Assembly: GCA_027531145.1 (NCBI GenBank)
Contig: JAPZRF010000006.1
Span: 62,001-126,000, forward strand
Direction: 5' to 3'
DNA: 64,000 nt
Source of the DNA: Brevundimonas sp.
GTDB taxonomy: Bacteria; Pseudomonadota; Alphaproteobacteria; Caulobacterales; Caulobacteraceae
Shown: piece by piece, positions 1 through 7,633 of the stretch
Position numbering within the stretch: the first letter of the stretch is position 1
How the letters are laid out: every line of letters begins with the position of its first letter
Program-made: the position numbers and the translations under genes
The notes under the pieces: model-generated
Told to the model about the DNA's origin: nothing
Seen by the model: the letters and a program-made list of their open reading frames with translations, nothing else
The model's database searches: none

Positions 1-2
1 CG

Positions 3-395
3 GCGGCCATCCCGCGCTTCATCGCCGTCAACTCGGCGATCGAGATCGATCTGTTCGGGCAGGTGAACGCCGAGTGGATGGATGGGCGGCAGGTGTCGGG
101 GGCCGGTGGTTTGATCGACTTCCTGCGCGGGGCCTGGGCGTCCGACGGCGGGATGCCGGTCATCGCCCTGCCGGCCTCAGCCAAGGGCGATGCGCTCAGC
201 CGGATCGTGCCGCGCCTGTCGTCTCCGCCCAGCGTCGGCCGAGGCGATCCGGTCGTGATCGTGACGGAGCACGGCGTCGCCGATCTGCGCGGCTTGTCGA
301 TCGATGCGCGGGCTGCAGCTTTGATCGACGTCGCAGCACCCTCGCACCGCGATCGACTGGCCGAGGACTGGTCCGCCATGCGACAGGCAATGTAG
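3..395 (+). CDS. Acetyl-CoA hydrolase / 4-hydroxybutyrate CoA-transferase, C-terminal part
   Basis: The gene is open from the window edge. The ORF track starts it at an internal GTG (63), but the same frame reads upstream as 'AIPRFIAVNSAIEIDLFGQ', which is family sequence. Seen: the 'IDLFGQVNAEW' segment, 'GGLIDFLRGA' and the C-terminal 'VTEHGVADLRG' block, all characteristic of the C-terminal domain of acetyl-CoA hydrolase/CoA-transferases (Cat1/Cat2 type). These enzymes move CoA between acetyl-CoA and a small organic acid, or hydrolyse the thioester. The catalytic Glu region lies outside the window. The stop is 7 bp before the GntR start, so the two are probably cotranscribed and the regulator probably controls this acid-CoA pathway. 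The exact substrate cannot be told. Confidence 0.88.
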   Translation, partial: AAIPRFIAVNSAIEIDLFGQVNAEWMDGRQVSGAGGLIDFLRGAWASDGGMPVIALPASAKGDALSRIVPRLSSPPSVGRGDPVVIVTEHGVADLRGLSIDARAAALIDVAAPSHRDRLAEDWSAMRQAM

Positions 396-402
396 GAAAA
401 CC

Positions 403-1116
403 ATGGCATCCCCCCGCTATCGTCAGCTCGCCGAGACCCTGCGCGCCGCCATTGCGCGGGGCGACTTCCCCGTCGGGTCTCAGCTGCCGCCCGAACTGGA
501 GCTTGCCCAGACCCACGGGGTGTCGCGCCACACCGCTCGCGACGCCATCCGCCTGCTGACGGAGGCCGGGCTGATCGCACGGCGACGGGGAGCGGGCACC
601 ACGGTGATCGCCGCGTCCAGCCCTCAGGCCTATGTCCAGCCGCTAGGTGGGGTCGAGGATCTGATGCAGTATGCCCAGACCGCCCGGCTGACGGTGCTGG
701 CCCAGGTCGAACGTCCGCTGACGTCCGAGGAAGCGGCGCGGATCGGTGGGGATCTGGCGCGAGTCTGGCTGGTGATCGACGGGCTGCGTATTGCGGAGTC
801 GCTGCCACTGGCCCTGTCGCGGATCTATGTACCCCAGCCGTTCACCAGCGTTGCGGGTGTTCTGGGCGAAGGCCGCTCCGTGCACGTCTTGCTTGACGAA
901 CGGTTCGGCGTCGCGGCAGGTCGGATCGACCAGGAGATCACGGCAGAGCTGCTGTCCGCAGTGGACGCCAGGACCCTCAAGGCCGAGACGGGCGGGGCCG
1001 CACTGCGGACGCTTCGTCGCTACTTCGCCGAGGACGATACCCTGATCCTGGCGTCGGACTCCGTCCATCCTGGCGCGCGGTTCGTCTATGCGATGACGTA
1101 CCGGCGGGAGGGATAG
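403..1116 (+). CDS. GntR-family regulator, HutC/UTRA subfamily
   Basis: A DNA-binding repressor of 237 aa, usual size for the subfamily. Residues about 1-70 form the winged helix: 'RYRQLAETLRAAIARGDF' followed by 'GSQLPPELELAQ' and 'VSRHTARDAIRLLTEAGLI'. Residues about 95-235 form a UTRA-type effector domain, ending 'HPGARFVYAMTYRREG'. The ATG is preceded by AGGAAAA. It lies just downstream of the CoA-transferase and is convergent with the CoA-ester operon that ends at 1200, so it plausibly senses an acyl or acid intermediate of that pathway. It is also one candidate reader of the shared 24-bp operators at 9.5, 12.9 and 17.7 kb, which is inference only. Its own operator was not identified. 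Confidence 0.9.
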   Translation: MASPRYRQLAETLRAAIARGDFPVGSQLPPELELAQTHGVSRHTARDAIRLLTEAGLIARRRGAGTTVIAASSPQAYVQPLGGVEDLMQYAQTARLTVLAQVERPLTSEEAARIGGDLARVWLVIDGLRIAESLPLALSRIYVPQPFTSVAGVLGEGRSVHVLLDERFGVAAGRIDQEITAELLSAVDARTLKAETGGAALRTLRRYFAEDDTLILASDSVHPGARFVYAMTYRREG

Positions 1117-1199
1117 ACGTCCCTCCCCTTTTCTGGAGGCGGATTCGAGCTCCTGGCGACCATACGGAGGGCACCAGCCGCACATGCCGCCATTCGTGG

Positions 1200-2360
1200 C
1201 TACCGCCCTCCACCGCTTCGCGGTCCCCATCCCCCAACGGCGGAGCATCCAAGCCGCGCCCGGATATCCGCACCGTGTCCGTCCAGCGACGGCACCGTCG
1301 GGTCGATCACCGCAGGCTCTTCGCGAAAGCGGATGGGCGTGCCGACGATTTCGTAGCCGTCCGCGTCCTGCGCCAGCATCTCCCGTTCGACCAGCGCCGG
1401 ATCGTCGAAGGCCTCCTTCAGCGTCCGGACCGGTGCCCAGCAAACGTCCTTGTCGGCGAACCAGGTCTGCCACTCCGCCAATGTCCGGCCCGCGAACGTC
1501 TCACGAAGGAAGACTCGCAGCGGCTCCTGCCCCGGCCCCGGAGGCAGCCCTGCGCACCGGACCAGATCCTCGCGGCCGAGCGGCGTCAGCAGGTTGCGAG
1601 CGAACTTCACCTCCGCCCCACCCAGCGCGAGCCAGCGTTGGTCGGCGGTGCGGTAGAGGCCGTACATGGCATTGCCGCCCCAGGACCGTTCGTCCTTGAC
1701 GACGTGGGCCTGCCCGGTCGCGAAGATCCGGCCCGTGACATTCGGGGTCCAGGCCATGACGCTGTCGAACATCGCCACATCCAGATAGTCGCCCTGCCCG
1801 GTCTCTCGCTTGCGCAACAGCGCCATCAGGACGCCCGAAAGCGCTGTCAGCGACCCGAGCGCATCGGCCACCGGCATGGCGGGCATGGCGGGCAGACCGT
1901 CCTGTCCCTCATTCAATGACACCACGCCTGCCAGCGCCTGGACCGCCACGTCATGTGTAGGGCGATCCCGATAAGGTCCGTCCTGCCCGAAGGCTGAAAT
2001 CGCGCAGTAGACCACGCCGGGATTGACCGCCCGCACAGCATCGTAGTCGACGCTCAGCCGCATGGCGACGCCGGGCCGGAAGGCCTCGACCACGACGTCG
2101 GCTTCGGCTGCGAGCGCCATGAAGATGGCATGATCCGCCGGGTCCTTAAGGTTCAGTTGGATGGAGCGCTTGCCGCGATGAGTGTTCCTGAACCAGACGC
2201 TCTCACCACCCTTGCGGTAACCGACGTGACGGGTGGGCTCGCCCTCTCCGACCGGCTCAACCTTGATCACCTCGGCCCCGTGGTCGGCCATCATCAGTGT
2301 CAGCATTGGTCCCGGAAGGAACAGGCTGAGGTCGAGGACCTTGACCCCCTCGAGCTTCAT
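1200..2360 (-). CDS. CaiB/BaiF family (class III) CoA-transferase
   Basis: A 386-aa protein starting 'MKLEGVKVLDLSLFLPGPM', with 'ADHGAEVIKVEPVGEGEPTR', 'SIQLNLKDPADHAIF' and 'VVEAFRPGVAMRL', the standard N-terminal Rossmann core of family III CoA-transferases (formyl-CoA, carnitine, citramalate and mesaconate type). These move CoA between carboxylates through an aspartyl-CoA intermediate. The Asp candidate sits in the 'THDVAVQALAGVV' region. It is the last gene of the minus-strand operon and its ATG overlaps the upstream CoA-transferase stop (ATGA). The last ~15 residues are Gly/Arg-rich and look like read-through tail. Which acid each of the two transferases activates cannot be read from the sequence. 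Confidence 0.92.
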   Translation of the reverse strand: MKLEGVKVLDLSLFLPGPMLTLMMADHGAEVIKVEPVGEGEPTRHVGYRKGGESVWFRNTHRGKRSIQLNLKDPADHAIFMALAAEADVVVEAFRPGVAMRLSVDYDAVRAVNPGVVYCAISAFGQDGPYRDRPTHDVAVQALAGVVSLNEGQDGLPAMPAMPVADALGSLTALSGVLMALLRKRETGQGDYLDVAMFDSVMAWTPNVTGRIFATGQAHVVKDERSWGGNAMYGLYRTADQRWLALGGAEVKFARNLLTPLGREDLVRCAGLPPGPGQEPLRVFLRETFAGRTLAEWQTWFADKDVCWAPVRTLKEAFDDPALVEREMLAQDADGYEIVGTPIRFREEPAVIDPTVPSLDGHGADIRARLGCSAVGGWGPRSGGGR

Positions 2361-3496
2361 TCGCCCAGCACCCTGGCAGTCTGCTCGCCCAGCTTTGGAG
2401 CCCTTACGCCCGGCGCACGCTTGCCATCGATCTTTACCGGGCTCGCCAGCATGTGCAGCCCACCGTCGCGGTCAGGGTGCTCAACCAAGTCCCGCATACC
2501 GACCTCGGCGACAAAGGGGTTGGACAAGGCCTCGGGCACGTCGCGGACCGGTGCGAACGGAACATCGCCGCCGAGCAGACCCAGCCACGCATCTGTGGTT
2601 CGGGTCGAGGTGACCGCATCTACCGCCTCGCTGAGGGCCACCAGATTGGCCCGGCGCGACGGGATGTCGGCGAAGCGCGGGTCGGCCCTCAGGTGCGGCA
2701 CGCCCGCCAGCTCGCAGAAGCGGTCCCAGAACTTCGGCGTCTGGCACATCAGAAGCCCCCAACCGTCCAGGGTCTTCACCAGCTGCGAAGGCGCGATCGA
2801 GGGATGGGCACCCCTCGGCAGGCGACCGACGTCGTGGCCCTCGTTCATGGCCCACACGGCCGGATAGCTCAGCTGGTGAAGGGCGACGTCGAACAGGCTG
2901 ACATCCACGTCACAGCCGACGCCGGTCTCGCGCGCCTTCAGCATGGCGCTGACCGTGGCCATAGCCCACATCGTCCCGGTCATGAAGTCGACCATCGACA
3001 GTCCGAACCGTGTCGGCGGAGCATCGGGCTCTCCGGTCAGGCTCATGAACCCGGCCTCGGCCTGCATCAGGTAATCATAGCCGGGCCAGGCCTCGCGGCT
3101 GTTGCCCCGCCCATAGGCCGAGAGGTGGGCGCAGACGATGGATGGCTTGGTGTCCTTTAGCGCCGGATAATCGATGCGCATCTTCGCCGGCTGGTCGCCA
3201 CGCAGGTTGTTGACGACGGCGTCCGCCGAGCGCACCAGCCGCTCGAAGTCGGCCCGACCCTGCGGCGTCTTGATCTCCAGCGCCACCGAGGACTTTGAGC
3301 GCGAGAAAGTCTGGAAGAACTGGCTGTCCTGATCGCCGAGAAAGTAGGGCCCGGTCTGGCGGCTGACGTCCCCTCCCATGGAGGGAGCCTCGATCTTGAT
3401 GACCTCCGCCCCCAGCTCGGCCATCAGCATGGTGCCGTAGGGGCCAGCCCCGTACTGCTCGACCGCGAGGACGCGAACGCCTTCGAGGGGGCGCAT
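2357..3496 (-). CDS. CaiB/BaiF family (class III) CoA-transferase
   Basis: A second, diverged family III CoA-transferase of 379 aa: 'MRPLEGVRVLAVEQYGAGPY', 'MAELGAEVIKIEAPSMGGDV', 'SSVALEIKTPQGRADFERLV', 'ADAVVNNLRGDQPAKM'. The segment 'PGYDYLMQAEAGFMSLTGEP' holds the Asp expected to form the acyl-CoA anhydride. It starts by TGATG overlap with the acyl-CoA dehydrogenase and overlaps the next transferase by 4 bp, so the three genes are translationally coupled. Two paralogous transferases side by side often act as a heteromeric enzyme or on two isomeric acids; which applies here is inference. Confidence 0.92.
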   Translation of the reverse strand: MRPLEGVRVLAVEQYGAGPYGTMLMAELGAEVIKIEAPSMGGDVSRQTGPYFLGDQDSQFFQTFSRSKSSVALEIKTPQGRADFERLVRSADAVVNNLRGDQPAKMRIDYPALKDTKPSIVCAHLSAYGRGNSREAWPGYDYLMQAEAGFMSLTGEPDAPPTRFGLSMVDFMTGTMWAMATVSAMLKARETGVGCDVDVSLFDVALHQLSYPAVWAMNEGHDVGRLPRGAHPSIAPSQLVKTLDGWGLLMCQTPKFWDRFCELAGVPHLRADPRFADIPSRRANLVALSEAVDAVTSTRTTDAWLGLLGGDVPFAPVRDVPEALSNPFVAEVGMRDLVEHPDRDGGLHMLASPVKIDGKRAPGVRAPKLGEQTARVLGE

Positions 3497-4689
3497 CAGA
3501 TCTTGTTCCTCGCCACCAGCTGCTTGGCGATGATGATACGCTGCATCTCGTTGGTGCCCTCACCGATGCACATCAGGGGGGCATCGCGGTACAGGCGTTC
3601 GATCACGTATTCCTTGGAGTAGCCGTAACCGCCGTGGATGCGCATCGCCTCGGTGGCGACCTCGACGGCGGTCTCGGAGGCGAAGTACTTTGCCATGCCG
3701 GCCTCCATGTCGATGCGACCGCCGGCGTCGAAGGCGCGGGCGGCATCCTCAACCAGCAGCTCGGCCGCGCGCGTGCGGGAGGCCATGTCGCCGAGCTTCA
3801 ACTGGATGGCCTGATGCTCGGCAATAGGCTTGCCCATGGTCTTGCGGGTCTGGGCGTAGGCGACGCTCTCGCGCAGCGCCCGCTTGGCGATGCCGACCGA
3901 GCGGGCGGCGATGTTCACGCGGCCGATCTCCAGCCCGCCGGTCGCCATGGCGAAGCCCTTGCCCTCCTCGCCGCCGACGAGGCTCAGCTCGGCACCACAG
4001 CGATAGCCGTCGAAGATGAACTCGCCGGAATCGATGCCCTTGTAGCCAAGCTTCTCCAGCTTCTTGCCGTTCGAGATGCCGTGCAGCGGTGCCTTGGTCT
4101 CCGGGTCGATCTTGGACACGATCAGCATCGACATGCCCTTGTGGCGCGGCTGGGCCTCCGGGTCGGTCTTCACCAACAGGGCGCAGCAGTGGCCCATGAT
4201 AGCGTTGGAGATCCAGGTCTTGGTCCCGGTCACGACGTAGTCGGAGCCGTCGCGCGCAGCGACGGTACGGATGGCCTGAAGGTCGGTGCCCGCGTCCGGC
4301 TCGGTCAGGCCGAGGCCGCCGCGCATCTCGCCGGTGACAAATCGGGGCAGCCAGTAGTCCTTCTGCTTCCGGGTGCCGAAGCGCTGGACGACGGTGGCCA
4401 TCATCAGGTGGGAGTTGAAGATGCCCGTCAGGCTCATCCACTCCTCGGCGATACGCATGACGATGCGCGAGTAAGTCGTCGCCGACAGGCCGAGGCCTCC
4501 GTATTCCGGATCGATTATGGCTCCGAACAGGCCCAGCTCGGCCATGTCGTCCACCAGATCGGCAGGCCAGATGTCGCCGTGCTCAAGCTGCATGGCGACG
4601 GGACGGACCTTCTTTTCGATCCACTTGTCGATGGCGTCCAGGATGGCGCGTTCATCAGCGTCGGTGATGATCGGACTGTAGGCGTTCAT
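3496..4689 (-). CDS. Acyl-CoA dehydrogenase (FAD)
   Basis: A 397-aa acyl-CoA dehydrogenase of normal length. Seen: the N-terminal helical domain, 'GLGLTEPDAGTDLQAIRT' (FAD and substrate-binding loop), 'YVVTGTKTWISNA', and the C-terminal 'IHGGYGYSKEYVIERLYRDA' followed by 'IGEGTNEMQRIIIAKQL'. It should oxidise a short or branched acyl-CoA to the 2,3-enoyl-CoA and pass electrons to ETF. It sits between the MaoC hydratase and the CoA-transferases, an order that fits a saturated methyl-branched or dicarboxylic acyl-CoA substrate. Methylsuccinyl-CoA or isobutyryl-CoA are possibilities, but the substrate is not determined by the motifs. Confidence 0.93.
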   Translation of the reverse strand: MNAYSPIITDADERAILDAIDKWIEKKVRPVAMQLEHGDIWPADLVDDMAELGLFGAIIDPEYGGLGLSATTYSRIVMRIAEEWMSLTGIFNSHLMMATVVQRFGTRKQKDYWLPRFVTGEMRGGLGLTEPDAGTDLQAIRTVAARDGSDYVVTGTKTWISNAIMGHCCALLVKTDPEAQPRHKGMSMLIVSKIDPETKAPLHGISNGKKLEKLGYKGIDSGEFIFDGYRCGAELSLVGGEEGKGFAMATGGLEIGRVNIAARSVGIAKRALRESVAYAQTRKTMGKPIAEHQAIQLKLGDMASRTRAAELLVEDAARAFDAGGRIDMEAGMAKYFASETAVEVATEAMRIHGGYGYSKEYVIERLYRDAPLMCIGEGTNEMQRIIIAKQLVARNKI

Positions 4690-4690
4690 G

Positions 4691-5212
4691 TCAGTAGTTC
4701 CCGACGCGATCCTCGACCGCGTTGCCGCGCGCCGGGATCAGCATGTTGCGCACGAAGGTGCAGACTCTCACCCCGTCCTGGTTCAGGCCGATGGTGCGGA
4801 TGGTAACGATGCCCTGGCCCGGCCGCGACTTGCTCTCGCGTTTTGCCAGGACCTCGCTCTCGCCATAGATGGTGTCGCCGGCGAAGACGGGGGCTGTGAA
4901 CTTGACCTCGTCCATGCCCAGGTTGGCGATGGCCTTCTGGCTGCAGTCCGTCACGCTCATGCCGATCAGCAGCGCCAAGGTGTAGGGGCTGACCACGATG
5001 TTCCGCTTGAACTCCGAGGACTTGGCGAACTCGGCGTCGAAGTGCATCGGGTGGGTGTTCATGGTCATGAGCGTGAACAGGTGATTGTCGTACTCCGTCA
5101 CCGTCTTGCCGGGGCGGTGCTCATAGACGTCACCGACGACGAAATCCTCGAAATAGCGGCCGAAGGTCTCCCGATAGCGTTGGGGGCCAACTTCCTTGAA
5201 CTGCTGCACCAT
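4691..5212 (-). CDS. MaoC-like enoyl-CoA hydratase
   Basis: A 173-aa single hot-dog protein. Residues 24-60 read 'FVVGDVYEHRPGKTVTEYDN' followed by 'FTLMTMNTHPMHFDAEFA', the D-N-x2-F-T and N-x2-P-x-H-x-D pattern of MaoC/mesaconyl- or itaconyl-CoA hydratase-like enzymes, which supplies the catalytic Asp and His. It would hydrate the enoyl-CoA made by the adjacent dehydrogenase. Its ATG directly follows the stop of the HpcH lyase, and its stop is 1 bp from the dehydrogenase ATG, so the operon is very compact. Hydratase followed by an HpcH/HpaI lyase is the pairing used in mesaconate, itaconate and citramalate chemistry; assignment to one of these is inference. Confidence 0.9.
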   Translation of the reverse strand: MVQQFKEVGPQRYRETFGRYFEDFVVGDVYEHRPGKTVTEYDNHLFTLMTMNTHPMHFDAEFAKSSEFKRNIVVSPYTLALLIGMSVTDCSQKAIANLGMDEVKFTAPVFAGDTIYGESEVLAKRESKSRPGQGIVTIRTIGLNQDGVRVCTFVRNMLIPARGNAVEDRVGNY

Positions 5213-6001
5213 TCAGGCACCTCCGACGTGTTCGAGCGTGCGCATCGCGGCGCGGATCAGGGGTTTTTCGATCAGCTTGCCGTCCAGCAGGGCTGCGCCG
5301 CCGCCGGCCGCCTCGAAGGCCTCCAGTATCCGGCGCGCACGGGCGATTTCGGCCTCGGTCGGTGTGAAGACGGCGTGGACGGGGCCGATCTGGGAGGGGT
5401 GGATGCAGGCGCGGCCGGTGAAGCCCATGGCCTTGATCCGGCGCGTTGAGGCCGAGAGGTCCAGCTCGTCGGCGATGTCGAGGTGGGGCACGTCCAGGAG
5501 CTCGACGCCCGCCCGCGCGCAGGCGGCGACGAGTACGCTCCGCGCATGGAACAGCGGCTCCCACTCCATGGTGCAGCCCAGGTCGGCGGCATAGTCTGCC
5601 CCGCCGAACAGGACGCCGGCGACGCCCGGCGCAGCGGCGATCTCCCAGGCGGCGTGCAGACCACCGGCGCTCTCCACGATCGGCCACAGGGGGGCGTCCG
5701 TCGCGGCCCCTAAGGCGGCGACATCGGCGGCAGAGGCCGCCTTGGGGATCATGACGAAGACCGGCTTTGCGGCCGCAAGCGCGTCCAGGTCCGCCTCGCT
5801 CTCAGCCGTGCCGACCGCGTTGACCCGCAGCCCGAACAGGCCATCCCGGGCCGCGACTGCCGCCTCGCGCGCCGCGTCCTTGCCGTCAGGCGGCACGGCG
5901 TCTTCCAGATCGATGCAGACGGCGTCGGCCCCCGCCCTGGCCGCCTTGTCGAAGCGGTCGGGTCGCGAACCGGGCACGAACAGGAGCGAGCGATAGGCCA
6001 T
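5213..6001 (-). CDS. HpcH/HpaI-family CoA-ester lyase (citrate lyase beta-like)
   Basis: A TIM-barrel lyase that cleaves 3-hydroxyacyl-CoA esters such as malyl-, beta-methylmalyl- or citramalyl-CoA. Seen: 'RSLLFVPGSRPDRFDKAARA', 'GADAVCIDLEDAVPP' (metal-binding acidic loop), 'LRVNAVGT', 'FVMIPKAASAADV' and 'GRACIHPSQIGPVHAVF'. The ORF opens at 6055, but I choose the ATG at 6001. It starts exactly at the conserved 'MAYRSLLFVPGS', has GAGG 6-9 nt upstream, and gives 262 aa. The longer start would run through a perfect palindrome at 6015-6030. It is directly upstream of the MaoC hydratase, which supports hydration followed by retro-aldol cleavage. Confidence 0.9.
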   Translation of the reverse strand: MAYRSLLFVPGSRPDRFDKAARAGADAVCIDLEDAVPPDGKDAAREAAVAARDGLFGLRVNAVGTAESEADLDALAAAKPVFVMIPKAASAADVAALGAATDAPLWPIVESAGGLHAAWEIAAAPGVAGVLFGGADYAADLGCTMEWEPLFHARSVLVAACARAGVELLDVPHLDIADELDLSASTRRIKAMGFTGRACIHPSQIGPVHAVFTPTEAEIARARRILEAFEAAGGGAALLDGKLIEKPLIRAAMRTLEHVGGA

Positions 6002-6014
6002 GACGCCTCGGATC

Positions 6015-6030
6015 AAATGTCCGGACATTT
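6015..6030. promoter_or_regulatory. Perfect 16-bp palindrome, putative operator
   Basis: AAATGTCC/GGACATTT is a perfect dyad in the 50-bp gap between the GST stop and the lyase start, 14 bp upstream of the lyase ATG. The GT-N-AC-type core (TGTCCGGACA) is compatible with a GntR-type site, and its AAATG/CATTT ends echo the larger operators further right. It probably marks an internal promoter of the CoA-ester operon. Confidence 0.55.
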
Positions 6031-6051
6031 TGTCGGAGCCAGGCGCGAAGG

Positions 6052-6681
6052 TCAATCCATCCCGACCGCCATGCCTCTTTGAACGGCTGGGCGTCTGGCT
6101 ACCTCGTCATGCCAACGCCTGAGCGACGGGTAGCCCTCCAGCCAGCCGTCCAGCCGCTTCGACGAGGTTGCAACGACCGGGAACAGCAGGCAATCGACGA
6201 CGCTGAAAGTCGGGCCGCAAACCCACGCCCGCTCCGCCAGAAGCGCCTCGAACACGTCGAGTGAGCGGCGCGCGCCACTGGTCATCGTCTCGATGAGCCA
6301 GGGGTCGGGCTTGGGAGCCAGGTGAGTGGCGAAGAACTGCATGGCGAAGGGCATGGAGACCGAGGATGAGATGGCGGCGGCCCACATCATCTGCTCGGCG
6401 CGCGCGGCCGGGTCGTCGGAGATCAAGCCGTTCGCGCCCTTCTCGGCCGCGTACCAGGCGATGGCGAGCGTCTCGGCCAGCACCAAGGGCCGCCCGCCCG
6501 GTCCGTCCGGATCCCGCATCACCGGGGCCTTGCCGAAGGGGTTCAGCGCGAGGAACTCCGGCGTCCGGTGCTCGCCCTTGGTCAGGTCGACCATGGTCGC
6601 GCGCCAGGCCAGCCCGGCCTCGTCCAGCGCGATGTGGACCTTCTGACCGTTAGCCGTCGGGACGGACCAGAGGTCAATCAT
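6052..6681 (-). CDS. Glutathione S-transferase family protein
   Basis: A 209-aa soluble GST. The N-terminal thioredoxin fold reads 'MIDLWSVPTANGQKVHIALD', with 'LNPFGKAPVMRDPDG' carrying the cis-Pro loop, then 'LVLAETLAIAWYAAEKG' with the Glu-x-x-Ala gamma-glutamyl contact. The all-helical C-terminal domain follows. The N-terminal pattern resembles the Ure2p/YfcG-like (Nu/beta) group, in which Thr or Asn replaces the usual Tyr or Ser. Its ATG overlaps the deacetylase stop by 4 bp. In a catabolic operon it may detoxify or isomerise an intermediate; the actual substrate is unknown. Confidence 0.88.
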   Translation of the reverse strand: MIDLWSVPTANGQKVHIALDEAGLAWRATMVDLTKGEHRTPEFLALNPFGKAPVMRDPDGPGGRPLVLAETLAIAWYAAEKGANGLISDDPAARAEQMMWAAAISSSVSMPFAMQFFATHLAPKPDPWLIETMTSGARRSLDVFEALLAERAWVCGPTFSVVDCLLFPVVATSSKRLDGWLEGYPSLRRWHDEVARRPAVQRGMAVGMD

Positions 6682-7562
6682 GCGACGGGCGGCGGAACGG
6701 CGGCAGCGAAGGCTTCGGCGATCCTTGCGCGGCTGGTGATCCAGACCCCAGGCTTCCCTGCAACGTGCTCCAGGAAGCCGCGGAACGCGCCGATCCGACC
6801 GGGCCGGCCGATGATCCTTAGGTGGAGCCCCAGGCTCATCATCCTTGTCTCGCCGTCCATGGCCTCGGCGTGCATCTGATCGAAGGTGTCGGTGGCATAC
6901 TGTAGCCAGTCCCGCGCGGTCAGAGCCGGGGCCAGCCAGAACTTCATGTCATTGGAGTCAAGCGCATAGGGCAGGATGACGATGGGTTTAGCGCCCTCTG
7001 AAGTCTCGACCACGTCCCAGAAGGGAAAGTCGTCGGAATAGTCATCCATGTGATAGGTGAACCCCTCCTCGGCCAGCAATCGCCGGGTCGCCTCGGTGTG
7101 CAGATAGCGGCTGAGCCACCCGGTCGGACGCTTGCCGATCGTGCGCTCGATGGACTGCCAGCCCTTCCGGATGAAGTCGCGCTCCTTCTCCTCGTCCATC
7201 CAGAACTGGTGCGCCCAGCGCCAGCCGTGGCAGCAAACCTCGTCACCCCGCTCGGCGATCCTGGCCGCAAGCTCCGGAGCTCGCTCCAGCGCCAGAGCTG
7301 CCGCCGTCCAGGTCGCCTCGATCCTGTGGTCGTCCAGTAGCTTCAGGATGCGCGGTGCCCCCGCCCTTATGCCGTACTGATAGTTGGACTCGTTTCCGTG
7401 CATCCGCATCGGCCGCTTGGGCACGGCCGACAACTCATCAACGGGCTCGGGCCCCTTGTCGCCGTCGCGGATATTCTGCTCCGCTCCCTCCTCGACATTG
7501 ACGACAATGGACAGGGCCAGGCGATGGCCGCCGGGCCAGATAAAGTCGGACGGTGCAGGCAT
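6678..7562 (-). CDS. Polysaccharide deacetylase-family (PuuE/CE4-like) hydrolase
   Basis: 294 aa with the NodB-fold layout: 'GHRLALSIVVNVEEGAEQN', 'GIRAGAPRILKLLDDHRIEA', 'CCHGWRWAHQF' (metal-binding H-x-W-R-W variant), and 'RPTGWLSRYLHTEATRRLL'. The normal 'TFDDG' is replaced by 'NVEEGAE', as in the cofactor-light PuuE allantoinase branch, which hydrolyses amides or cyclic amides rather than chitin. It is the first gene of the minus-strand run. The upstream 70 bp is AT-rich (TATTACTTTAT) and probably holds the operon promoter, divergent from the membrane gene at 7634. The substrate is not assignable. Confidence 0.85.
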   Translation of the reverse strand: MPAPSDFIWPGGHRLALSIVVNVEEGAEQNIRDGDKGPEPVDELSAVPKRPMRMHGNESNYQYGIRAGAPRILKLLDDHRIEATWTAAALALERAPELAARIAERGDEVCCHGWRWAHQFWMDEEKERDFIRKGWQSIERTIGKRPTGWLSRYLHTEATRRLLAEEGFTYHMDDYSDDFPFWDVVETSEGAKPIVILPYALDSNDMKFWLAPALTARDWLQYATDTFDQMHAEAMDGETRMMSLGLHLRIIGRPGRIGAFRGFLEHVAGKPGVWITSRARIAEAFAAAVPPPVA

Positions 7563-7633
7563 CGAAAACTCTTGCGGCCAGATCTTTTGATCGATTGATA
7601 TTACTTTATGCGCTTTCGGGGGAAGGGCACGCG

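Noticed and set aside
3634-4806. Long plus-strand ORF opposite the acyl-CoA dehydrogenase
   Set aside because: Antisense shadow in GC-rich DNA. Its composition is not protein-like, and the minus strand carries a full enzyme motif set.
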